Source of the DNA: Planctomycetota bacterium
GTDB taxonomy: Bacteria; Planctomycetota; Phycisphaerae; SM23-33
Length of the DNA stretch: 45,291 nucleotides
Reading direction: 5' to 3'
Assembly: GCA_012729725.1 (NCBI GenBank)
Contig: JAAYCO010000148.1
Coordinates: 1 to 45,291, forward strand
Shown here: positions 36,524 through 45,291 of the stretch, one piece after another
Position numbering within the stretch: the stretch's first letter is position 1
Layout: every line of letters starts with the position of its first letter
Position numbers and translations under genes: made by a program
Notes under the pieces: generated by a model
The model's database searches: none
Seen by the model: the letters and a program-made list of their open reading frames with translations, nothing else
Told to the model about the DNA's origin: nothing

Positions 36524-36897
36524 CGAAGTAACTCCATTGCGCCGTCAGTATGCGACTGCCCTTGCGAGTCTTTCATGCTGTTGTAGATTTCTTTCCACAG
36601 GCCCATCCCGCCCTTGTCGGCCATGTCCTGGGCCAAGTGCAACCAGAAGATGCCCTGAACCTGCTGAGTCATTGGTCCCGAGAGCAGGCTGTCGTGGTCC
36701 ACCGTGTTTGACATCTCTTGCATCAACCGGTGCAGCAGCAATGCTTCGAAATCTCTGGCCGCCTTGCGCAGCTTAGCGTCATCCCCGCTTCCCTCCTTGG
36801 CGGCGGAAAGCACCGCGGATTCCATGTTTTGCACCATCGCCTCGCCGGCGGCGGCGCTGCTATTGGCGGAAATCGAGGATATGAAGTCCATGCTCAT
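36520..36897 (-). CDS. flgJ: Rod-binding protein FlgJ, single N-terminal domain
   Basis: 125 aa; KLRKAARDFEALLLHRLMQEMSNTVDHDSLLSGPMTQQVQGIFWLHLAQDMADKGGMGLWKEIYNSM. No muramidase domain. Confidence 0.85.
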   Translation of the reverse strand: MSMDFISSISANSSAAAGEAMVQNMESAVLSAAKEGSGDDAKLRKAARDFEALLLHRLMQEMSNTVDHDSLLSGPMTQQVQGIFWLHLAQDMADKGGMGLWKEIYNSMKDSQGQSHTDGAMELLR

Positions 36898-36902
36898 AGT
36901 TA

Positions 36903-38018
36903 TCAGATAATCTTCAATGTCGCCTGGAGCGCGCCTGCCTGGCGCAGAGCCTGGAATATGGCGATCATATCCCTGGGCGTCATGCCCATTGCATTAAGCA
37001 CCTGTGCAAGCTGGGCAACCGAGGCCTGGGGGATAAGCACAAGCTGGGCTGCGTCTTCACGGGCGCTGATTTCGGTCCTGTGCGTTTTCTCAGTGGTTCC
37101 GCCCTTGCTGAAAGCCTGGGGCTGAGAGACGTAATCTTTCTCTTCCGTGACGATCGATAGATTGCCGTGGCAGATTGCCACGCTTGAAATGGTGACCTTT
37201 TCACCAACAATGATCGTTCCTGTTCGCTCGTTAATGACCACGACCGCCGGCTGGTCAACCTGCACCTCGAGCATTGTGATGCGGTCGATGAAGGTTGACA
37301 GGTCTCGCCTGGACATTCGCGGGGGCACGCATACCTGTATGCTGCTTGAATCCAAGGCGGCGGCCACGCCCGAGTAATGCTGGTTGATAGCATCGGCGAC
37401 GCGCTGGGCAGTGCCGAAGTCGCCGTTTTTGAGCACCAGAGTCAGCGAGTTGTTTTCAACGATGACGGCCAGTTCTTCACGCTCAATCGTGGCGCCTTCA
37501 GGTATTCTGCCGACCGTCGTGTGATTCACCGAGACGCTGGCGTTCTGCCCGCCGGCGGAGAAGCCGGCAACCGATATCGGCCCCTGCGCCACGGCGTACA
37601 CCTGCCCGTCGGCAGCCATCAGCGGCGTCATCAATAGCGTTCCGCCCTGAAGGCTTGAAGTGTCGCCGATGGCGGAGACGGTAACGTCAACTTTGGAACC
37701 CGCCGGGCCAAACGGCGGCAACTCGGCGGTAACAATCACGCTGGCTATGTTCTTGCTGGAAAGATCGGCGGGACTAAGCACCAGTCCGTTGCGGCGAAGC
37801 AGGTTTGTGATTGCCTGCTTGCTGGCGGGCGAATCGTCACCGGTTCCATTGAGTCCGATCACGAGCCCGTACGCCCACAGCGGGTTTCCGCGCACCCCCT
37901 TGATGTCGGCAATGTCTTTAATGCGCACCTGGGCGGCGAGAGGCGCACAGGCGCCCAGTACTATCGTCGCCGCCAGAAGCAATGCCAGTTTCTTCATCAA
38001 CCTTCTCCGGACTACCAC
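36903..38018 (-). CDS. flgI: Flagellar P-ring protein FlgI
   Basis: VRIKDIADIKGVRGNPLWAYGLVIGLNGTGDD...SVSAIGDTSSLQGGTLLMTPLMAADGQVYAVAQGP... Confidence 0.95.
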   Translation of the reverse strand: MVVRRRLMKKLALLLAATIVLGACAPLAAQVRIKDIADIKGVRGNPLWAYGLVIGLNGTGDDSPASKQAITNLLRRNGLVLSPADLSSKNIASVIVTAELPPFGPAGSKVDVTVSAIGDTSSLQGGTLLMTPLMAADGQVYAVAQGPISVAGFSAGGQNASVSVNHTTVGRIPEGATIEREELAVIVENNSLTLVLKNGDFGTAQRVADAINQHYSGVAAALDSSSIQVCVPPRMSRRDLSTFIDRITMLEVQVDQPAVVVINERTGTIIVGEKVTISSVAICHGNLSIVTEEKDYVSQPQAFSKGGTTEKTHRTEISAREDAAQLVLIPQASVAQLAQVLNAMGMTPRDMIAIFQALRQAGALQATLKII

Positions 38019-38638
38019 GGACTGAGGAAGTTAAGCACACGAGACAGCCAGCCGGGATTCGTGAATTCCCGCTCCTGGCCCATCAGCTTAACGTTGATCT
38101 GAAAGTTGGCGATCATGTCGCTGGATACGGTGTTGGCGAACGATACGTCGCTTGGGCGAACGATGCCGCTGACTTCAACTACATGCTTGTCGCGATCCAC
38201 AACCCGCTCACGTCGTCCCACCACAACCAGATTTCCGTTGGGCAGGATGTCGTGAACAGTCACCGTCACCCGATCAGACAGCAGGCGGTTGGTGTCGTAA
38301 TCGGCCTTGCCGTCGAACTTGGTTTCTGCGTCGGTGGCTATGTCGATCGTTGGCAGTTGCAGAATCCGCCGCCACAGGTTGCCGAATATGTTGCCCGGCT
38401 CGGCGGTGCCGCTGACATTTGCGGAGCGGGAAGCTTTCTTTTCAAGGGTGCGATTGGTGGCGTTGGTCGCTCGTGTGGTTTCTGAAATGAGAATCGTCAG
38501 ATTGTCGCCAATGGCCCGAGCAGTGTCATCTGCGTACATGCCTCGTGAGCTGCAATTCGCACGCGCCCAGATGCTGGCCGCGGACGCTTGGGCGGCAAAG
38601 CAGAACAAAATGGCGGCTGCCTGCATCAACCTGGTCAT
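38012..38638 (-). CDS. flgH: Flagellar L-ring protein FlgH
   Basis: DNLTILISETTRATNATNRTLEKKAS...VTVHDILPNGNLVVVGRRERVVDRDKHVVEVSGIVRPSDVSFANTVSSDMIANFQINV. Confidence 0.93.
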   Translation of the reverse strand: MTRLMQAAAILFCFAAQASAASIWARANCSSRGMYADDTARAIGDNLTILISETTRATNATNRTLEKKASRSANVSGTAEPGNIFGNLWRRILQLPTIDIATDAETKFDGKADYDTNRLLSDRVTVTVHDILPNGNLVVVGRRERVVDRDKHVVEVSGIVRPSDVSFANTVSSDMIANFQINVKLMGQEREFTNPGWLSRVLNFLSPW

Positions 38639-39639
38639 GATCGCTCCTCTACTACCGGTTCAACCGTGCCGTCGCTTTCCACCTTGGCAGTGACCACTCT
38701 TTTGGTGTCTGTATTCTGGACGCGAATGAGTTCTCCGGTCTTTCCGTCCTGAAGCGCTATTCCCAAAGCGGATATCGTGAAGCCCGGACGGCTTACCTTC
38801 ATCACCACGCTCTGATTTCGCCGTACAAGCGTTGCGGGCTGGGGCGCCTTGAGCACCCTGGGGTGGATTATGCTTCCTTGCGGCACGGCCGCCGCCGACA
38901 CAAGCCCAAATGGATGCCGCCAATCCGGGTCTGCCGGGCCGGCGCCGGTTGTCGCGCGTATCTGGGCATTCTGTGGCGTGATCGTCTCGCCTGGGAGGAT
39001 TTCACGCAGTGCGACTGTCTCATATCTCGGCAGATGAACGGAGAACACCAGCCGCTTGGACCCTAAGTCGCATGATTCTCCCGCGGCAATCACGTTGACG
39101 ATAATCTGGTTGTTGCTCTCGCTTACAAGATTGGCCCGCATCGTTATCTCGCCTTGGCCGCCGGGAAGCAGCCACTCATCAAGGCGAGTCTGCAGTTCGT
39201 ACGTACCGCCTGTCGGCAGCGGGCGAAGCTTGGCAAGAAGATCCTCGGCGCATCTCACGATGGCGCCAGGCTGGATCAGCCGCTCATTTCGCGTAATGCC
39301 GACAGTGTCCGAACCGGTGAAGCTAACTTTTGACGACGATATTCCGTTCGCCACGAGGCGGCTGAGGATTACCTTGCGGTCAAACCTGATCTGTTCTCCT
39401 GGTAGCGGGCACCTGCCCATCCCGATTTGGGATGCGTGCGCAACCATCGCCGTGTCTTCGCCCTGAATCACAGCGATTCCGCCAAGTTTTACATCGGCCC
39501 CAGCCTGCACCTGAATGGTGCGAGGTATGTATATCTTCAACACCTGCTGCTGGCTGGCAAGCAGGGCGGAAGGCAATACGCAGATGGCCACGGCGATGAT
39601 CGGTAGCTTCCGGAAATTCATGCTAATTCTGTTGCGCAT
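38635..39639 (-). CDS. flgA: Flagella basal-body P-ring formation protein FlgA
   Basis: 334 aa with signal-like N-terminus; C-terminal SAF-like region PGETITPQNAQIRAT... and VMKVSRPGFTISALGIALQDGKTGELIRVQNTDTKRVVTAKVESDGTVE. Confidence 0.9.
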   Translation of the reverse strand: MRNRISMNFRKLPIIAVAICVLPSALLASQQQVLKIYIPRTIQVQAGADVKLGGIAVIQGEDTAMVAHASQIGMGRCPLPGEQIRFDRKVILSRLVANGISSSKVSFTGSDTVGITRNERLIQPGAIVRCAEDLLAKLRPLPTGGTYELQTRLDEWLLPGGQGEITMRANLVSESNNQIIVNVIAAGESCDLGSKRLVFSVHLPRYETVALREILPGETITPQNAQIRATTGAGPADPDWRHPFGLVSAAAVPQGSIIHPRVLKAPQPATLVRRNQSVVMKVSRPGFTISALGIALQDGKTGELIRVQNTDTKRVVTAKVESDGTVEPVVEERS

Positions 39640-39656
39640 GATCGCGTCCTCAAGGA

Positions 39657-40424
39657 TTATCCGATCAGTCTGTTGGTTGTGGTTAACATCTCGTCGCCGG
39701 CCTTGATGGCTCGGGAGTTGATTTCATAGGCCCGCTGTGCGGTAATCAGGTTTACCAGTTCGGTAACCATCTGGACGTTTGATTTCTCAAGCAGGCCCTG
39801 CTGAATCGCGCCAAAACCGCTTTCTCCGGCGGTGCCACTGATCGGAGCGCCGCTGGAGGGCGTTTCACTGAATAGATTTCTTCCCTCGCTCGTCAGGCCC
39901 GATGCATTCGCAAACCTCACAAGCGCTATCGTGCCCACGCTGGTGGCCGTGTTGCTTGAGCCGCTGAAGACCGTAATCTCTCCATCGGAGTTAATGGTGA
40001 TGGACCTGGCGTCGCTGGGAATGGTTATTACGGGCTCGATCGGAAGACCTGATGAAGTGCACAGCCTGCCCTGGGCGTCGATGCGCAGCGAACCGTCGCG
40101 GGTGTAGTAGGTCTTATCGGTGCCTGTTACGCTAAGAAAGCCGTCGCCCTGAATAGCGATGTCCAGCGAGCGGTTGGTGTTGTCCATTTCGCCGGGGCTG
40201 AACACTTTCAGCGTGCCCGCCGCCCGAACGCCGCTACCGATTTCAAACCCGCTGGGCACGTTCTCATCTGGTTCCTGGAGTTTGATGTACATCAAATCCT
40301 GGAAGTCGATCTGGCTCTTCTTGAAGCCCGGCGTGTTGATGTTCGCCAAGTTGTTGGCGATGGTGTCCACCACCATCTGCTGGGCGGTCATGCCGGTGGC
40401 TGCGGTTGAGAAGGCCCTTAACAT
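39657..40424 (-). CDS. flgG: Flagellar distal rod protein FlgG
   Basis: MLRAFSTAATGMTAQQMVVDTIANNLANINTPGFKKSQIDFQDLMY...; C-terminal LEKSNVQMVTELVNLITAQRAYEINSRAIKAGDEML. Confidence 0.96.
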   Translation of the reverse strand: MLRAFSTAATGMTAQQMVVDTIANNLANINTPGFKKSQIDFQDLMYIKLQEPDENVPSGFEIGSGVRAAGTLKVFSPGEMDNTNRSLDIAIQGDGFLSVTGTDKTYYTRDGSLRIDAQGRLCTSSGLPIEPVITIPSDARSITINSDGEITVFSGSSNTATSVGTIALVRFANASGLTSEGRNLFSETPSSGAPISGTAGESGFGAIQQGLLEKSNVQMVTELVNLITAQRAYEINSRAIKAGDEMLTTTNRLIG

Positions 40425-40436
40425 ATGTTGCTCCTA

Positions 40437-41141
40437 TCATGCCATTGCCACCGACAGGAGCGACTTGAGTTTGTCGTCCTGCGCGGTGATGGTTTTGCTG
40501 TTCGCCTCGTACATGCGTGTGACCGTTATCAGCCCAACCAGTTCTTCGACTGTACTGACGTTGGATGCTTCCTGGTGCCCCTGAATTACTGAAGACTCTT
40601 CCGCGTCCTCTGGTTCGACATTCCTGGGGGCGCTGAAGGCGCCGCCGCCGGCAGGGACAAGAACCTGCATGTTTTCAAACGTGACAACTTTCACCTTGCC
40701 CACTGGCAGGCCCATGGCCAGGATATTGCCTTCCGGGTCGATACTGATGTCTTCGTCGCCTGCCTGTGTTGGGATTGTTATCGGGCCGCTCTCGCCTTGA
40801 AGCAGCCAGCCCGAACCGTTAACTAGTTGGCCCGAAGCATTAGGTCGAAACGTGCCATTGCGGGTGTAAGAGGGACCGTTTGGACCTTCTACGACAAAGA
40901 AGCCATCGCCGTTGATGGCCATGTCCAGAGCCCTACCGGTTTGAACAAGCGCGCCCTGCGTAAAGTCGATGAAAGGAGACGCCTTGACGGTAGCCTGCGA
41001 CCGGCGAAGCACCTGCGAGAAGGCTGTGCGTTTGGCCTTGTAACCAACAGTGCTAGCGTTTGCCAGGTTCTGGGTGATGGCGCGATACTGTTCGCCCATG
41101 GCGTCAATGCTTGAGGCGGTCGGGCCTATGGACATACTCAT
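40437..41141 (-). CDS. flgF: Flagellar proximal rod protein, FlgF-like
   Basis: MSMSIGPTASSIDAMGEQYRAITQNLANASTVGYKAKRTAF...GRALDMAINGDGFFVVEGPNGPSYTRNGTFRPNASGQLV. Confidence 0.85.
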   Translation of the reverse strand: MSMSIGPTASSIDAMGEQYRAITQNLANASTVGYKAKRTAFSQVLRRSQATVKASPFIDFTQGALVQTGRALDMAINGDGFFVVEGPNGPSYTRNGTFRPNASGQLVNGSGWLLQGESGPITIPTQAGDEDISIDPEGNILAMGLPVGKVKVVTFENMQVLVPAGGGAFSAPRNVEPEDAEESSVIQGHQEASNVSTVEELVGLITVTRMYEANSKTITAQDDKLKSLLSVAMA

Positions 41142-42265
41142 TGACGTGCACTCCCTGAAGCGGCAGGTTCATTGCTTTCCGCCCGCCAGTTCTTTATCTT
41201 GCCCGCTGCTGATGTCTGGCGGGCCAATTCACTTAGTTCCTGCGGCTTGAGATCTATCAGTTCAACAACCACCGAGACCCTGCTGTTGCCGAGCATGCGC
41301 ACGCGCCTGACCCTGCCCACGCCCTGCACGACTGATCCGCCCGCAAGCTCGACTATCGCAATCGCCTTGCGGCCAACTTCCGTCTGCAGAATCGACTCGA
41401 ACAAAAGGCCCGGCCCGGCAATTTCGGTGAGCGTCGCCGGCACAAATCGCAGCGGGGCGATTCCGTTGTCCCCTGCAAAGAACTCGAGGTCCGCCAGCAG
41501 CGCCTGATGCCGCACGGGAACTCGTGGGAAACGCCTGCGATTGACGAATCTGATGTTCTCGCAATGCATCAGATGCACCGAATCCCGCGTCTGGACGCAT
41601 ACCTTGCTATCGAACTCCCACACGCAGCCCATGTTGGAGTAATGCACGACCACCGGCGTTTCAGGGGCAATGTCAGCCGGAGCGCGAAGCTCAACGACAA
41701 TCACTTCATCCTGCACTTCACGAATCGTCGCCACGTGCTCGTCGCCTTCGGCCGTGGTGAAGGAGCAAACGGATCCTTCTATTACCTGTCTGCTGGTGAC
41801 CGACGAGCCTGCTCGCGCGCCAAGAGCCTGAAAACCCAGTTTCTGACAAAGGGCGTTTATCATACCCGCTACACGGGCCTGTTTTTCGGCGGGCATCGAC
41901 GATACTCGCTGGCCCTTCATCATGCTTCCGGAGCCCTGCACAAAAGCCTGCTCCATGGTGAAGATCGCTTCAATGGCATGAAGCCCGGCCAGGCGGGCGA
42001 TGCACGCCAGCAGATTCTGCTCGGCCTGGTTAAGGCCAAGCCGCTGCGCCTGTTCCTGGAACGATGCTCCAGCCTGCGCCTTGCGCCTCATGCGAACATG
42101 CATGACCAACAAGATGCATGCCGCCAGCAATGCCGCGGACGCAGCCGAGTACAGAAGCACGTTTAGGACAATCCCTGGCACCGTATCCGAACTCCAATCC
42201 TTCATGGCCTCAAAGCGTTCTCTGGGCGTCAGCACCTGCGATACAATTGTCAGCCAGTGCGTCAT
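41138..42265 (-). CDS. Membrane-anchored PilZ/YcgR-like protein
   Basis: 375 aa; TM (GIVLNVLLYSAASAALLAACILLVMHV); YcgR-N-like region; NRRRFPRVPVR (RxxxR) followed by LTEIAGPGLLFES. Sits between flgE and flgF. Confidence 0.7.
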   Translation of the reverse strand: MTHWLTIVSQVLTPRERFEAMKDWSSDTVPGIVLNVLLYSAASAALLAACILLVMHVRMRRKAQAGASFQEQAQRLGLNQAEQNLLACIARLAGLHAIEAIFTMEQAFVQGSGSMMKGQRVSSMPAEKQARVAGMINALCQKLGFQALGARAGSSVTSRQVIEGSVCSFTTAEGDEHVATIREVQDEVIVVELRAPADIAPETPVVVHYSNMGCVWEFDSKVCVQTRDSVHLMHCENIRFVNRRRFPRVPVRHQALLADLEFFAGDNGIAPLRFVPATLTEIAGPGLLFESILQTEVGRKAIAIVELAGGSVVQGVGRVRRVRMLGNSRVSVVVELIDLKPQELSELARQTSAAGKIKNWRAESNEPAASGSARQ

Positions 42266-42278
42266 CTCAGTGGCGGTT

Positions 42279-43970
42279 CTAGCTGATAAGGTTGGTCAGC
42301 TCTCGCAGCATTTCGTTGGCCACACGAATGGTTCTTGCGTTCGCCTGGAACCCGTTCTGAGCCTGCATGAGGTTCACGAATTCCGAAGCCACCTCGACGT
42401 TTGATTTTTCCAGGGCGCCGCCGGTGATGGATCCGGCGCCGCCACTAAGGGCCTTCGTCGGAATAGGGTCGCCCGAGTTGGTCGATGCGGTGAACGCATT
42501 GTTGCCCACGCTCTGGAGACCGGCGGCATTCTGGAATGTCGCCATCTGGATGGCTGCAATGTCGCGGCGAACGCCGTTGCTGAACACGCCAACAAGAACA
42601 CCGTCACGGCTTACCGACAGGCTGGACAACCAGCCTGAAGCATAGCCGTTCTGGCCGCTGGGCGCAACTGTCGAGCTGCCGCCGAACTGGCTCAAACCGT
42701 CGAATGACCCGATCGTGCCAAGGTTCAGGCTGACACTGACAATATTTGTCGGATCGTTGGCGTATGTAACGCGGATCTGGCTCTGATCGGTCATGGGCAG
42801 CCCGTCGGGACCGGTCACAGCAGTAAGGCCGCCAAAGCTGCCGTCGGGCAGGAACTTGATGCCGTTGACACGGCGATCGACCAGTTCCACGTCGCCGGTA
42901 ATGCTTGTGAGAACAAAGTCCCAAAGGTTGCCTTCGGGCCTGCGCACGAATGAACCGGTGATGACGTGACCAACACCCTGCGAGTCAAACACCTCGACGT
43001 TGATCGTCTTGTTCTCCTCGCCGCCTGCCGAGAGCACGTTGAAGTGGCTGGGCAGTGGGAAGGCCCCTGTCGGATTCGCGGCAGCGGGCGTGTATGTTAG
43101 TGTTACGGCAGTCTGGCTGTAACCGGTGACGTCATCCGTTATTCGGATCGCACCGTTGACCAGCGAGGCGGTTGAACCTGGACAGGCGGCGTTTATCTCC
43201 GCCAGCAGATCGCCGATCTTGTCGCCGGCCTCGATGGTGTACGTAACGCCCGCGGCAGCGCCGCCTATGTACGCGCCGTCGGCTTTGGTTCCAGTTATCA
43301 CGATCTTGTCGCCAGCCGCCACGTTTGCACCGGCAATCTCGGTCAGAAGGTTGTTCTCGCTGGCGACTGCGCCGCTGGGCAGGGCATACTCGATGCCGGC
43401 GCTGAGGACGTTTCGCGTTTGGTTGGTCGCATCTGACGACAGGTTGCCGGTGAACCACATCTCGCTGGTCACCTTGGCGGGCAATGCGATGTCGTAGGGT
43501 ATACGAATGGAAGTGTCGGTTTCGCCCTGGAAACCCTCGGTTACACCTTCGTTTCCGATTCGTTGCACTCGAAAGCCAGTGCCGGGATCAACGAGGTAGT
43601 AGTCGGCGTCAACGCCGAATGCGCCTACTCGCGTGTACACGTTCCTTTGTCCATCGCTGAGCACGAAATACCCGGCGCCGTCAATCGCCATATCCAGCGG
43701 CTGGCCCGTGTTGATCGGGCTGCCCTGCGTCATGTCGCGGTCAACGCTGGCGACCATTACGCCGCTGCCAACCTGCATCGGGTTTGTGCCGCCCATGCCG
43801 GCCGTGGGCTGCGACGCCTCACGGATGGTCTGGCTGAGCAACTCGCCGAACGTGACGCGGCTTGCTTTGAATGCCGTGGTGTTCAAGTTGGCAAGGTTGT
43901 TGCCAGTGACGTCAAGCATGGTCTGGTGGGCCTTGAGCCCGGCTACGCCTGATAGAAGTGCGTTACCCAT
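42279..43970 (-). CDS. flgE: Flagellar hook protein FlgE
   Basis: MGNALLSGVAGLKAHQTMLDVTGNNLANLNTTAFKASRVTFGELLSQTIR...; C-terminal ALEKSNVEVASEFVNLMQAQNGFQANARTIRVANEMLRELTNLIS. Confidence 0.95.
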   Translation of the reverse strand: MGNALLSGVAGLKAHQTMLDVTGNNLANLNTTAFKASRVTFGELLSQTIREASQPTAGMGGTNPMQVGSGVMVASVDRDMTQGSPINTGQPLDMAIDGAGYFVLSDGQRNVYTRVGAFGVDADYYLVDPGTGFRVQRIGNEGVTEGFQGETDTSIRIPYDIALPAKVTSEMWFTGNLSSDATNQTRNVLSAGIEYALPSGAVASENNLLTEIAGANVAAGDKIVITGTKADGAYIGGAAAGVTYTIEAGDKIGDLLAEINAACPGSTASLVNGAIRITDDVTGYSQTAVTLTYTPAAANPTGAFPLPSHFNVLSAGGEENKTINVEVFDSQGVGHVITGSFVRRPEGNLWDFVLTSITGDVELVDRRVNGIKFLPDGSFGGLTAVTGPDGLPMTDQSQIRVTYANDPTNIVSVSLNLGTIGSFDGLSQFGGSSTVAPSGQNGYASGWLSSLSVSRDGVLVGVFSNGVRRDIAAIQMATFQNAAGLQSVGNNAFTASTNSGDPIPTKALSGGAGSITGGALEKSNVEVASEFVNLMQAQNGFQANARTIRVANEMLRELTNLIS

Positions 43971-43997
43971 TTTTCACCTTTTCAGTTTTGCGGTTTT

Positions 43998-44363
43998 CTA
44001 CCTGATCGACTGAACCGATTCGACCGGCACTTTGTACTGTCCAACTTGGAGAACAACTTTATTGTCCAGCAGGTCCACGCTGTTGACCTCACCGTACAAC
44101 GCCACCTCGCTGCCCTTGGGAAGAAACAGAACTTCTTTGCCGACCATCGCAGCCGCCTGCGACATCTGCTGAGAAGCGAGTATCTTGGCAAAGCCAGAGT
44201 TGAGATTCTCCAACTCCTGAAGCTCGGAAATCTGAGCCAACTGAGTGGTCATCTGGCTTGAGTCCATCGGCTCAAGCGGGTTTTGATTCTGAAGCTGCGC
44301 CACCAGCAGGTTCAGAAAGTCTGTCTGAATGGATGCCGCATTTCCTGTTGGCAATACGCTCAC
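43998..44363 (-). CDS. flgD: Flagellar hook capping protein FlgD, short form
   Basis: 121 aa; DFLNLLVAQLQNQNPLEPMDSSQMTTQLAQISELQELENLN...AAAMVGKEVLFLPKG. Confidence 0.9.
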   Translation of the reverse strand: MSVLPTGNAASIQTDFLNLLVAQLQNQNPLEPMDSSQMTTQLAQISELQELENLNSGFAKILASQQMSQAAAMVGKEVLFLPKGSEVALYGEVNSVDLLDNKVVLQVGQYKVPVESVQSIR

Positions 44364-44372
44364 TGATTTCTC

Positions 44373-45291
44373 CTAGATCCAAACGTTAAGCAGACCTTCG
44401 CCTGCCGATGCGCCAGCGTGCTGAGGCTCGCTGGATGCGCCTGAATTCTCGGGCAGCTGCCAGGCGACGCCTGCATCCTGATGCTGGTAGCCGCCCCTGC
44501 CCTGCGAACCGTCGCCAAAGGAGTTCCATCCTTGCGCGGTCTGCCCACCAGCGCCGGAGCTTCCCATTTCGACGCTGACCTGGCGCAGATTCACGCCGGA
44601 TTCATTCAGCCGCTCCACGAGAGCCGTCGCTTCTCGCTGAACCGAAGCCAGCGTCTGGGGGTTGTCCACCCGAAGCACGCATGTGACGGCATCGCCGTCT
44701 GTGCGGAAATCGGCGCGAACGGAACCAAGCTCGGGCGGGTTGAGACGGATGATGATCCGCTGCCCGGCCCCCACAGTTGTCAGACCTTCGGCAAGCTGAT
44801 CCAGCAGATCGCCCGCGCCGGCAGTATCTCGAACAGCCCCGGCCTCACTGAGCGTCCTCTGGGCAACGTCTACTGGGGCAATATCGCTGGCATGATGAAC
44901 AACAGGCATAGCCGTCGCCGCCTGCACCGCTTCTATCGTCGGTATTGCACTGGCGGTTGATGTTGCCGTTTCGATGACCGGATGATCAGTCCCAGCGGCC
45001 GCAAGAACCTGCGCAGCATCCTTAACTACACTTTGGTTCGGCGCTCCCGAACCTGCCACATGCTGCACTATTGCCGGGGAGGCGGCACGCTGGAGAACCT
45101 GTTGCTCCGGCATGGAAGCCGATTCGTTGGCGCCGCGTGCGTCGACGATCATAACATCTTGTTTCTGCGCTGCCGCTTGTGCATCACCTTGCGCAACAGG
45201 CTGGTTGATTTCCTGATTTGCAAGCAACGTGCTCTCCTGGGCGCCAGCGGTAGAAGCGGGAGCAGTTGCGGTGGAAGCAACTCCCGTCTGC
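44373..45291 (-). CDS. fliK: Flagellar hook-length control protein FliK, C-terminal part, truncated by the window end
   Basis: RIIIRLNPPELGSVRADFRTDGDAVTCVLRVDNPQTLASVQREATALVERLNESGVNLRQVSVEMG (Flg_hook-type). The reported start at 45227 is TTG and the frame stays open to the window edge. Confidence 0.85.
   Translation of the reverse strand, partial: QTGVASTATAPASTAGAQESTLLANQEINQPVAQGDAQAAAQKQDVMIVDARGANESASMPEQQVLQRAASPAIVQHVAGSGAPNQSVVKDAAQVLAAAGTDHPVIETATSTASAIPTIEAVQAATAMPVVHHASDIAPVDVAQRTLSEAGAVRDTAGAGDLLDQLAEGLTTVGAGQRIIIRLNPPELGSVRADFRTDGDAVTCVLRVDNPQTLASVQREATALVERLNESGVNLRQVSVEMGSSGAGGQTAQGWNSFGDGSQGRGGYQHQDAGVAWQLPENSGASSEPQHAGASAGEGLLNVWI

Noticed and set aside
36520-36897. Truncated FlgJ as pseudogene
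   Set aside because: Single-domain FlgJ rod-binding proteins without the muramidase domain are common, and the gene sits intact between flgI and the flgN-like gene.

Overview
The window is a 45.3-kb, GC-rich bacterial chromosomal segment. Style and gene content are compatible with Planctomycetota/Phycisphaerae-like bacteria; this is inference only. Most of it is dense, ordinary coding sequence. In order: an FGGY kinase fragment, a large AsmA/TamB-like protein, an HI0933-family flavoprotein, two ECF sigma/anti-sigma modules, aspA-hydF, a double-kinase-domain LPS-kinase-like protein with a GT9 heptosyltransferase and a DUF2062 protein, a CBS protein, pyruvate kinase, a Gfo/Idh oxidoreductase with a RhaI-like sugar isomerase, a GAF-PP2C phosphatase, a DUF89-like protein, queE-queD, leuB-like, a purSL fusion, rsgA, a class IV aminotransferase and a Nif3-like protein. 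The window ends with a long minus-strand flagellar cluster (fliK fragment, flgD, flgE, PilZ-like, flgF, flgG, flgA, flgH, flgI, flgJ, flgN-like, flgK, flgL). The most unusual part is the ~1.26-kb non-coding gap at 10156-11421. It holds (i) a tandem array of ~68-nt cores, each with two ATTTGGTGTCG boxes exactly 43 nt apart, with 138-bp spacing between later units, and (ii) an unrelated ~260-bp element with long imperfect terminal inverted repeats that contain a mini-hairpin with a compensatory base-pair change. Other notable points are an anti-sigma/pseudopilin-like fusion, a tandem kinase-domain protein, a PilZ-like protein inside the flagellar operon, a likely TTG start for the rhamnose isomerase-like gene, and a tandem PurS-like N-terminus on PurL. 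No rRNA, tRNA or CRISPR was recognised.
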